A stretch of DNA of 64,000 nucleotides, from NCBI RefSeq assembly GCF_032362555.1, contig NC_083514.1:1783001-1847000 (forward strand), given 5' to 3'. Source of the DNA: Amyelois transitella (lineage: Eukaryota > Arthropoda > Insecta > Lepidoptera > Pyralidae). Shown here in pieces: positions 32,600-41,875 of this stretch. The notes below the pieces were generated by a model. That model ran no database searches, was not told the DNA's origin, and worked only from the letters and a program-made list of their open reading frames with translations. A program made the translations under genes and the position numbers. Position 1 is the stretch's first letter, and each line of letters begins with the position of its first letter.

Positions 32600-33083
32600 T
32601 TATTTACTTAAGTTAAAAAAAATTTGCTCGTGAAGAGGTCACAATACAATAGTTAAATAACAATTAACATAAGTAAATACAAAATGTTTACTAAGCCTAA
32701 AGGTGGGTACAGACTATGTAACATATTACATGTTATTTTAACATGTTTTATATCATTCAGTGTCCACATTATCTGAAACTTGTTATATAGCAATGTCGTA
32801 TAACATGTTATGTTATATAGTCTGTACCCACCTTAATAAATGAAAGAAGTAAATAATTATGTAGTAAATAAATTTATAAAGTCATAATAAAAAGTAAGAA
32901 TTTACCTGTTGACTTTTTTTCTGTGTCACTGAAGTCCTCATAATTTTCGTATAATTCTTTACAAATCTCGAGCCATGCAGCTTGACGCGCATCCCTGTCT
33001 TTATACAAGTTGTTAGACAGATCCCATAAAGCGGGGCGACATTGCACTTCTAAAATAACACGTTCCGTATCAATATCACTCAT
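31041..33083 (-). CDS. MADF-BESS accessory protein of the Harbinger element, 2 exons
   Basis: Exons 33083-32906 and 31627-31041; 254 residues. The donor is G/GTAAAT and the acceptor CATTTTTCAG, with frame kept. Residues 1-about 90 form a MADF (Myb/SANT-like) domain: ILEVQCRPALWDLSNNLYKD, AWLEICKELY, IQARWKTARDCYTKV. A Ser/Thr-rich linker leads to a BESS motif (EDLSFFKSIMPNIKKL, KVLNLLIDI). PIF/Harbinger elements need such a second, DNA-binding protein to bring the transposase to the ends and into the nucleus. The start was taken at the first ATG. Exon 2 lies within the intron of the transposase gene on the other strand. Confidence 0.88.
32701..32833. mobile_element. 133-bp MITE (Tourist/Harbinger-like) nested in the Harbinger transposon
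   Basis: Terminal inverted repeats of about 24 bp with one mismatch (AGGTGGGTACAGACTATGTA at the left, its inverse at the right) are flanked by TAA at 32698-32700 and 32834-32836. It has no ORF. The 3-bp TAA duplication points to the PIF/Harbinger superfamily. It sits between the transposase stop and exon 1 of the MADF-BESS gene, in that gene's intron. Confidence 0.8.
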
Positions 33084-33606
33084 GTTTATCAACTTGATTG
33101 TACAAGCACGGCGCGTGCGACACGGATAACGCAGCGGCGCTCACTGATTTTCTAGAAACATCTCCGCTCGCGTGCTCCGTCGCACGGACACGCGAGCGTA
33201 CCCCCGTCGCCCGCGCCGCGTGTGACGGGCGTTCCGCCTTACGCAGCGCTGCTCTATGAATTTACATGAAACATCACGCCGCGCGGGTGCCCGCGCCGTG
33301 CACCCGCTTAACGCAGCGCACGGCCTTACACCCCACACCGCGCAGCTTCCCGCTCCCTGCCCTGCGGCGCCTTTCACACGCTATCAGACGTAAGTTGGTA
33401 CTTTAGAACACTGCATACAGATAGGGTAACAAAGGTTAATCTCCGAAAGGTCAAGCCGAAGGCACCGGCACTAAAATATACCATTATATTTTTACATTTA
33501 TGTATTGAAAGTAATCCTATAAAAGTTTCAAATTGTTCCTGAGTACCTGATAGACCTTGACATTGTACTACTATGATTTAAATTTATAAAGGTAGATTTG
33601 AAAGTA

Positions 33607-35267
33607 CGATCGCGTTCATATCTGCAGTCATAGTTTTAAAATTCTTACGGGTTAAAATAGCGTGCACTGTGGTTCCAATAGATACACACACACATGCATA
33701 TTTAAAAAGAATAAATATTTCATCAAATGAATACGGTCTTTAAAACCAATGATTACTAAGAAAAACAGTTTATTATTCTATGACATATAACATAACAAAA
33801 CAGAAAGAGACGGTAATCAACGATGGCCGAACTGGGCCCGATAATTGTCGATCGAGATATCGTCGTCTCTCATTATTTGCATAAGATTTGCCTATAGATG
33901 GAAGCCTGCGACTGCCAGACTTATGACATTTCAATAAGGTTGAAAGTTTATCTGCACACGACCCTAACGTAGGTAGTGGTTCCTTTGAAAGTTATTGGGT
34001 AGCAATTTTATTACTTGTGTGAGCAAGTGAGATCTAAGATAATATTAGATAATCTCGCTTGCTCACACTCGCTTGTTCTAGTTACTAGCGTTACTTGGAT
34101 TTCGAAGTTATTCAAGGAATTTTTTTTCCAATTAAAAAAAAAATTGTGTTACTGACAATTTTTTATGTTTCAAGGTGCCATTTGAACTAAGTAACTGACT
34201 GACTAACTAACTGATATCTAAGAATTACAAACACGGAAAGTTGTCTTCAAACACGGAAATCAGCAAGAAATATTAAACAAGAGGGAGAAAATAAAACATT
34301 CAATAATTAAAATTAGTAAATTTTATTGAAACAGTTTACCTATAGTTTTGTTTACATATTGATGATTATATAAAGCTATACATACAGCATATTACACTAA
34401 TTGTATCATCTACTTATCTCCTGTTATTAAGGTTACAGCTTAATTATTCATTTTCATAAAGAAAAGATATTGAAGCTGTCCTTAAATACTATCTAAGTAA
34501 TTAGTAGTTTTAATATAAACTGGCAGAACCTTTCACGCACTATATGGACTCGATGCACAGGGCACAAATGATATTGTTGGCATATCATCAATCGGATAAA
34601 TATACCGAACAGTTGGTAACATGGTTTCTTCCAGCACTTGCACATAATGAGCAGCTATAGCGCGTCCTGCTATTTCCCTGTTCCCCAGGTCCAGCAGCAC
34701 TCATCCAGCCCCACATATTTACAGATATGTGTCCAGACTCCATATTTGGCACAATATTTTTTTCTTCATACCGAGTTGCATTTCTTCGCCATAAATGAAG
34801 TCTACCGTGTAGTGATGACATAAACGAACTTTTCGTCCGTAAATATCGCTTCTTTCCAGGCAAAATCCAAATACTGCCCAGCAAATTCTAAACGTCTTTG
34901 CTTATTTATTTCGGATAAATACGGCTTTCTTGCTGGCTGTCTGTGGTGTAGTCCCTCACGATGCAAACTCGACGAACAGTAACCACTTATGTGTCGAACT
35001 GTTCCGCAAATATTCTGGTCGGTATGAAGCCATTATTTTCGTACTGTTCCACCATGGATCTCCGCTGTGTGGCTGTCGCTGTGTTGATTATTAGCGGACG
35101 ACGGTCGCTGCGCGGTCGACTTTTTACACTACCCTCTTCTTGATGGCGCGTTACCCAACGTTTCACCGCTTGTTGTTTATTGTGTTATTTGTGTGAATGT
35201 GTGAGTGGTAGCAGTGGTGCAAGCTATAAAGTTTTGCGAACTATGACTGCAATTATGAACGCGACCG
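33607..35267 (-). mobile_element. Tc1/mariner-type transposon, decayed
   Basis: Terminal inverted repeats (CGATCGCGTTCATATCTGCA at 33607 and its diverged inverse ending at 35267) are flanked by TA at both ends. The right half, read on the minus strand, holds a broken Tc1 transposase (35190-34570). The left 900 bp shows no coding remains. Length about 1.66 kb fits a once full-size element. Confidence 0.75.
34570..35190 (-). pseudogene. Tc1-like transposase relic
   Basis: Pieces in several frames are recognisable: NKQQAVKRWVTRHQEEG, then MVEQYENNGFIPTRIFAEQF (N-terminal helix-turn-helix), KQRRLEFAGQYLDFAWKEAI (before the first catalytic Asp), IFTDEK, then RLHLWRRNATRYEEKNIVPN, NMWGWMSAAGPG and LEETMLPTVRYIYP. 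Stops and frameshifts separate them and the last third with the final DDE/D block is not seen. The copy is dead. It is a minus-strand gene within 33607-35267. Confidence 0.75.
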
Positions 35268-35269
35268 TA

Positions 35270-36375
35270 CCTATGTCAAGAAATTCAATAAGAAATGTAT
35301 TAAAAGTTCTTAGCATTAAAGATTAATTTCCGGCACCGTGCCTCTAGGACTATTTTGCAACACAATAACTCAATTGGTAAGATGATGATTTTGATTGTAA
35401 TGTATGCACATTTTCCCAATTACTAATCTATTTGCTATGTCAATAGTTACTAAGCGAGCTTCCAATAAAATTTATTAGTGGCGAAATTTTTTTTTTTTAT
35501 TGTGTATGTTTACAAACGCGCTTCATCTTTTTTAATTTAACGACAGCCCGATCCTAAACGTGTGTGAACCGTTTTTTTTAACAATCGCCTTATTGTTTTG
35601 TTTTGTACTGTATCGATTTTTTTCTAATTTTATTTATTTTTTCAAAAAACCATAGCGTCTACAATCTGTATTTTATTATGGAACATAAAAATAAGTGATA
35701 TCAATAATAATGAATATAATTACCAAAATTATTCTCCAAATTTGATTTAAAGACATTTGAATAATGAATTTATAAAGAATTGTAATGAGAATTATTTGTA
35801 GAATTTATATGGCTCAACCTGTTGATAGACATCCTTTTGAAGCAAACCTTTTTTTTTATTAAAAATGGGTGCTATTGAAGCAATGTGTATATTTTATTCA
35901 CTAATATTTTAGCTGTTTCAAGACCAGCAATTTGTAAGCTATATTCGATGGCGCTTTCTTTACGGGGTTGACGTAGACTCGAGCCGTCTAACAATTTTAT
36001 CAGTACATGGATTAAATAAAAATGGAAATTACTGTAATAAACTTTTTTTTGTTTTGATATATTTAGACACGTACAGTAAATATCTCGCAGATTTTTCTGA
36101 AATAAATAGTTGAAGGCTTGACTACCTCATGTAGATAAATAGCGTTATTGAGTATAGCTTACATCTGAATGTATCGGACAATCGTACTGGCCAACTTGCT
36201 CTGTGCCCGCGAAAGAAACATTCCTGAGATCAGAAATTGGGGGTAACGCCGATGTGATTGCTTCACAATATAAAAGGCATTAATATTGTATTATGAACCG
36301 GAACCCGCTTAATTTATTAAAATAAAAATATAGTTATAAACTTACTTTTATCTTTTATTTACCAAATTATTTGAA
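35270..36375. other. intergenic, nothing recognised
   Basis: AT-rich with poly-T runs; no supported gene or family-level repeat. Confidence 0.5.
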
Positions 36376-36578
36376 ACTAGAGGCCGCCCGCGACTTCGTT
36401 CGCATGGAAACCATATCAATCCCGCGGGAACTCCGGGATAAAAAGTCGCCTACATGTTATTCTGGGTCTTCAGCTACCTACATGCCAAAATTCAACAAAC
36501 ATCCACACATCATATATCACAACATCTTACTGACATCCTGACATACTCACAAACTTTCGCATTTATAATATAAGTAGG
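36376..36578 (-). mobile_element. short non-autonomous Helitron
   Basis: Left edge ACTAG followed by GCCCGCGACTTCGTTCGC, right edge TTTCGCATTTATAATATAAG; this is the inverse of the usual lepidopteran Helitron layout. Confidence 0.6.
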
Positions 36579-36648
36579 ACAGGATTCCTACAGTCGTGGC
36601 AAGTGGAAATGGTACTTCCATGTGAATTGCTCATCATCATTATGGCTT

Positions 36649-36763
36649 CTTCTACACATGCGCTTTGGAAGCGGTAGTACCTAGTTATAATTAGATTTAA
36701 GTGATGTGACGTCAATAAGTGATACCTTGTATCCAATTTTGAAAATAAATCTATTCTATTCCA
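36649..36763 (+). repeat. interspersed repeat family B, 3' part
   Basis: TTCTACACATGCGCTTTGGA through GAAAATAAATCTATTCTATT. Confidence 0.65.
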
Positions 36764-36939
36764 CGCTGGTCTGGTAGCAAAGAAAAAAGTTGTGTCAGTC
36801 ACAGCGTATTTACTGCAAAGCTGAGGACACCAAATGCAAGTAAGTTAGTAGTTAGTAATACAAGAAACTCCGAACTCCGCACATCTTCAGAGTCACAGTG
36901 TCTACACTTGCGACATTATGTTACTACACTCCTGAAATT

Positions 36940-37183
36940 AGTTCTACATTCATTCATGTTTTTTTTATGTAGACAATGTGCATTCTTCCACGATTTAGAT
37001 TTAAGAGATCTATATTTGTAAATTGACGTCCGATGAAAATGCTGCAGTGTAGTTTGTTCCGCCGCTTCTTCTACACATGCGCTTTGGAAGCGGTAGTAGG
37101 TACTTATAATTAGATTTAAGTTATGTGACGTCAATAAGTGATACCTTGTATCCAATTTTGAAAATAAATCTATTCTATTCTAT
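36940..37183 (+). repeat. interspersed repeat family B, longer copy
   Basis: Nearly the same as 11935-12175, from GTTCTACATTCATTCATG to AATAAATCTATTCTATTCTA. Confidence 0.7.
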
Positions 37184-37544
37184 GCTGAGTTAGGGCTTTT
37201 TCACTGTCCATCATTGTCCGTGGTACATTCACCTATATTATTAGGTACTGTCAAGTATGTAACCAACAAATGTAGGTACTTATTGTGATACTGAATATAG
37301 CTTTTATATGTCTATCACATCAAATTGAAACGAAGGCCCGCGCTCCAACTGCTCTGCCGCAGCGCCACAATGTGACAACTTTAAAAGAGTCTCTTGTATT
37401 ACAACTTGGGGCGGGCCCGCTTACAAACTGCGTTGCTTTTGACCCTGTCGAGTGCTCGGGACTAATCTCTTCCGCCACAGATTGTTAAAGTAAGGAGGAA
37501 AGGCTTGTAAACTTCGATCTATCGCATTTTAGTTCCATGGCGGG

Positions 37545-37690
37545 ACAAGTGAGACGATTTTATCCGAATAGGTAGGCGATCTTAAGGTCTGATTTAAAAG
37601 GACAAAGGCTAGCAACATGCGTCTTTCTCTTAATCTCAATTTCATCATTAAGCCAACCAGGATGCGGTCTTTTCTACCCCTTTGTTAGGG
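37545..37690 (+). repeat. SINE family A, strongly diverged fragment
   Basis: GGCTAGCAAC, AATCTCAATTTCATCATTAA and TTTTCTACCCC keep the order of the family blocks. Confidence 0.4.
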
Positions 37691-37699
37691 CGCAGCCAG

Positions 37700-39215
37700 C
37701 GCAGCGCAGCGTTTGTCACGGCTGCATCCTTTCTAGGATCTCTCCTAGAACGGATGCATACAAAGGATGAGGACCTACATATGACCTTAATGCAAAAATT
37801 CGCATAAAAACCTCACTCGCCCAATCCAGATGTCCAAAGGGGCACCCCGGGAGAGCTGAGACAAAGAAGAGACACCTTCGAAAGACCATATACAACTGTT
37901 GAGAAAGTAGGATTCCTACATGTGACTGCAACGTGACCAATTCACCCAAATTGATTAAAACAAAACAGTTCATTAATTAACAGGATTGTTAACTTTAATT
38001 ACACGATATTTACAGGACCTTCAAAGAGGAACAAAACAAATTATTTCATAAAACTTGCGATAACTGTATGTGTAATATCTGGGTCTATTGAAGAACGCCG
38101 ACAAGGAATTAACGTTCATGAAAAACTTAAACGATGGTTTACAAAGTTTTAACACAAAATATTGATGCGTGACATTAACACGTCGTGATAGTTGTAAAAT
38201 AAAACCACAATAAAACGGACATTTCGAGTAACACATGATAAAGAACATTATACTACAGTAATAGAGTCTGTATTAGGTTACAACTATGATGTGTGTAGTT
38301 TATATGTACATTGTTATCTGATGTCAAAACAATAATAATAATAAAAATGCTAGATTTTTGTCAGAATATGTAAATTTTTGTACTTATGCGACTATTTAAT
38401 AAATGGAACACTTAACAAAACTGTCCTTAAAACATTTTGCAAAATAAACAATATCGTTTGCATACACGTCACGTCAAAGGCAAACCCCGGGGCCCTTTCT
38501 GGTTATCAAAGGTAAAACACGGCCCCTCGGGAGACTGATTGAAATGAAAACTAATTGACTGAAATGAAGACTTATTTCAGGAGGATGATTACTTTTTCTA
38601 TGAAACTTCTTCTTTATTTTAAACTAGCGACCCGCCCCGGCTTCCCACGGGTAGCATTTATAAATCGTCCTCAGAAAACCAACATTTCAAACAGGAACCA
38701 ATTCCGTACACAACTTTCCGAAATTAGCGCATTTATACAAACAGAGAAAATAGGGGGACTTATTTTTTAATTTAATAATGAGCAGAAATTATGCGAAAAG
38801 TACAGCACCATTACACAAATACCTACATATCTATATATATTATATTTTTTTTACATAATGGAAATTCGATATTATTAATATGTACATACCTACATCCTTA
38901 ATTATAGATTGCACTAAAAGTAAGAAAATTTAATATAAATAATCATGTTTATCGTCAATAATGAAATCCAAATAACGATACATATATTTCCAATAAGAAA
39001 AATAGACTAGCCTGTTTTTACTTCTACTTATCAAACAATGGTCATATTCAGACCTGTGGCACAAGCGCTTTTTTTTTCATCACGGACGAAAGACATAGAT
39101 TTCACATACACGGGGCTGAAAAAAAAGCTAGTACGACGCCATGACGAAAAAAAAACGCTCGTACGACTAAGGCCTTATACAGATTCACAATAGTCATCAA
39201 TCAATATTGGCACAT
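37700..39215. other. intergenic and BPNT2 3' region
   Basis: No gene is supported. The GC-richer segment 37690-37930 looks like an unclassified repeat. The probable BPNT2 3' UTR lies at the right end. Confidence 0.4.
38623..38774 (-). mobile_element. Helitron-like remnant
   Basis: ACTAGCGACCCGCCCCGGCT at the left edge matches the inverse 3' end of lepidopteran Helitrons; the body has decayed. Confidence 0.45.
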
Positions 39216-41269
39216 TCAAGGCATCGCCGATAATATTTTCGGCATTTTACTCAAATAATAATCGTGATCGAATAATGAAACTAGAAGGCCGTCTGTCACT
39301 TTCACATCTCCTTCTTGAAAGTATTTTATTAATTCTCCCTTAGCGGTCGTCATCTTACCGTCTGCTGCCCTTATGAGGGCGTCTCCCGCGCATAGGTCCC
39401 ATTTTTTTATTGCCGTGGCGTGTAGGTAAATGTCGTAAGTGCCATTAACGACCCCCACGACCTTGTTGCCTGCCCCGGCGGCGGGAGTGACAGTAGTCTC
39501 TGAGCCGAACGCCTGTTTTGCCATTTCGGCCACTTTGCCCGGGTGTGAGCGAGACACAACTACTCTCGGTTGGTTTTTGTTTCCTTCTCTCTGAAATGTT
39601 CATATTGTTTTGTTAAGTATATAGTTAGATAGGCATGTGTTATAAATTCACCAGTCTATCTCAATACACTACATTTAAAGTATTTTGTCACGCAAAATTT
39701 TATATACATGTCAATTTCAATCTCCTAGATAGAATGTAAATAAATTGATGGTCAATGCCAAAATCTGACCTTAAAATTAACACAACTATCTTTAGGAGTA
39801 ATTTATTCACTACATAACAGGAAAGCAATAGATGGACAGTTTAAGTGTGGTTCCCGGCACTAAAGTATAGGACCGCTCCATCTCTTTACCATGGATGTCT
39901 TAAATGTCGATAAGATGTCTTTGTTTTTTTTTTGAAGGCGATTTACTAGCAGCCTGTCACTATTTGAATTTCAATTCCATTATAGAGCCTACAGGTGAAT
40001 TCAAATTTAAAATTTTTATTCATTATTATGGAACATTTCAAACATCACAGCTAAATATGATGTGAAATATAAAGGAGAGAATACATTGTCATGATTAAAA
40101 GATTTAATCAATATTTAAATATAACTGAATGTGAAATCTTTTCGTCTTTTCAAGACTTGGCTCTGTCTATCCCAAAAGGGATACAGATGTGATAATATGT
40201 ACGAATGTACTCTTATGTTACTAAGTGACTAACTATAAAAACAACTTCAGCCATAACTAGAGGGTATATAGGAGATTGAACTTTATTAAAGCACTAATTT
40301 CAATACCTAAAAAACATTTTAAAAAAAGTTGCAAACAGAAATGATGATAAGGCATTAATATATGATGCTATAACAACTGATCTCAAACTTATCAAATGCA
40401 AAATATACTCACATGAACAACTGGTTTTATATTTGAAGAAGTTCTCTTCAACACCCACCCCCAATATGTGCGCGGTGGGAACGGATAGTGGATCACACCT
40501 ATCACTGGGTTCCCGTTTACTGCCACACAGACCATTGTAGTCACATACTGATACAAAGTCTCTGTAACAATATTAATGAATACAAACATATGTATTTCAA
40601 ATCATATATTGGTAAATTTCAGAATCTAATTTATGATAATAAGTATATATTTTAAAATTAAAAAGTTCAATGTGAAATGAAACATTTGAACTAAACCAAC
40701 ACAAAATAAATTTAGTCCACATTATACTCGTATTGGAGGTTCTTACTGAAAATATTACTCTCACCGGTATATTCCATGGTTGCATCTAAGGGATCAATCC
40801 ATATTGTCACATCTTTAGTAAATATGTGTTCATCATTTAAATATTCAATAATTTTGTGTTCAGGGGGTGATTCGTCAATCTCCAATGGTTCCTGTAGCTC
40901 ACAGGTCTCATCATTAGTAGTTTTATGCTCTTCTGACACAATAGCTACTTTCGGAAATGTCTTTTTTAAGCCATAGTACATAGCACAGTGTGATGCATAA
41001 TCTGCATCGGTCACTGGATCGTTCGCTCCTTCTAAAGTTTTCCCTTTACTTCTCACGTTCAACTCATGATTCTTGCCTTCTATTATCTTCTTACCACCTC
41101 GCTCAGCAGCATATATAGCTGCTTTCAACAAACTTTTTAAATTTACAAGATCATCTTTGTCAATCGGATAATTTGAGCTACCAGATCGCCAATATATTAT
41201 CAAAAATAACATGAAAACTAATGTAAAACAAGCGAATTTATTTATTCTTAAGGTTCCACCGAAATTCAT
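39216..41269 (-). CDS. BPNT2: Golgi-resident adenosine 3',5'-bisphosphate 3'-phosphatase, 3 exons
   Basis: It hydrolyses PAP to AMP in the Golgi lumen, clearing the by-product of sulfotransferases; also known as IMPAD1/gPAPP. Exons 41269-40765, 40561-40413 and 39590-39216 join in frame to 342 residues (human 359). Residues about 12-27 ([15 protein letters not shown]) form the single N-terminal membrane anchor. The inositol-monophosphatase fold follows: [18 protein letters not shown] (metal-binding glutamates), [13 protein letters not shown] (metal-binding DPLDAT), [27 protein letters not shown] and [14 protein letters not shown]. All metal ligands appear to be present. It is head to head with SPTLC1, 606 bp between start codons. 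Confidence 0.94.
39846..40208 (+). repeat. SINE family A, split by about 135 bp of other sequence
   Basis: 39846-40000 holds the head and middle (GTGTGGTTCCCGGCAC to the TTTCAATTCCATTATAGAGCC block) and 40136-40208 the tail. The insert is AT-rich and unclassified. In BPNT2 intron 2. Confidence 0.65.
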
Positions 41270-41875
41270 CGTAAAATTTTCAGGGAATATTTTTTATTTA
41301 TAGCAAATATGATTACATTTGCAGTTTAACAACTTCTCTGTAAGAGACCACAACACACCTGATGGCATTGACATATTTCAAATTGACGTTTTTAATATCA
41401 TTGTGTACGTACATAGTTTTTGTAATTTTGTTGATTGTTGCTAACTTAGAGTAGGTAGGTATCGAAGATGCTAGCGATGTGAGTTTAGCTTTGTTAGTCT
41501 CTGCCTACTGGAAGAAAAAGACTTTTAAGCATAAAAGTTAAATAGGGTTGTGGCCATGCTAAATAAATTTCAATAAATACCGTACCGCATAATTATCTGA
41601 ATTTCTCTCACCAGAAATAAAATAAAAAAACAATGTGTCATAATTTGACATTGATAGTTTTCCTTCCCCTCTCCCCTGCTCTCCCAAACTGAAACTGAAA
41701 CTGATCCTGAAATTCCGAGCTAGCTGAAATTCTGACTGAGTCATTTTATATTAATATCTGCGGCTGTAATCATCACAAAACATTGATAAAAAATCAGTCG
41801 AGTCGTGCTCACGTGCGTGATTAATTCCGATTCGACGAGGCTTACGAAGGTTCACTTGATTTACATCGTTGTAAA
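41270..41875. promoter_or_regulatory. putative bidirectional promoter region, BPNT2/SPTLC1
   Basis: 606 bp between divergent start codons. An E-box CACGTG lies at about 41810-41815. Promoter role is inferred from the arrangement. Confidence 0.45.

Larger units (their letters stand above)
30235..33325 (+). mobile_element. complete two-gene PIF/Harbinger transposon
   Basis: It is 3,091 bp long with terminal inverted repeats identical over 38 bp (30235-30272 and 33288-33325, outer bases GGCCGTGCGCTGCGTTAAGC) and flanked by the 3-bp target duplication TTA (30232-30234 and 33326-33328). It encodes a DDE transposase on the plus strand and a MADF-BESS protein on the minus strand, both open. GC-rich subterminal repeats of CGCGGGCATCC lie inside the left end. 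The uninterrupted target is visible in the other DIRS repeat, so the ends are certain. It holds a nested MITE at 32701-32833. Confidence 0.93.
24524..33476 (-). mobile_element. DIRS-type tyrosine-recombinase retrotransposon, looks whole apart from one inserted transposon
   Basis: It is read on the minus strand. Parts in order from its 5' end: right inverted terminal repeat (33476 back to 30165, split by a Harbinger element), GC-rich leader with a minisatellite, gag-like ORF, overlapping RT-RNase H ORF, overlapping tyrosine recombinase ORF, internal complementary region (24914-24814) and left terminal repeat. Inverted repeats instead of direct LTRs, a recombinase instead of an integrase, and the complementary region identify the DIRS order. 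The three ORFs are open and the two terminal repeats look identical by eye over about 190 bp, so it is young. No breaks were noticed. Exact ends are uncertain by a few A residues. Confidence 0.88.
30165..33476 (-). repeat. right inverted terminal repeat of the DIRS element, split by a Harbinger insertion
   Basis: The two halves are 30165-30234 and 33326-33476. Removing the insertion and one TTA gives the uninterrupted sequence present in the left repeat near 24700-24725. Confidence 0.85.

Noticed and set aside
37716-37973. 85-residue ORF on the minus strand
   Set aside because: No domain or family match; it lies in a GC-richer unclassified repeat.
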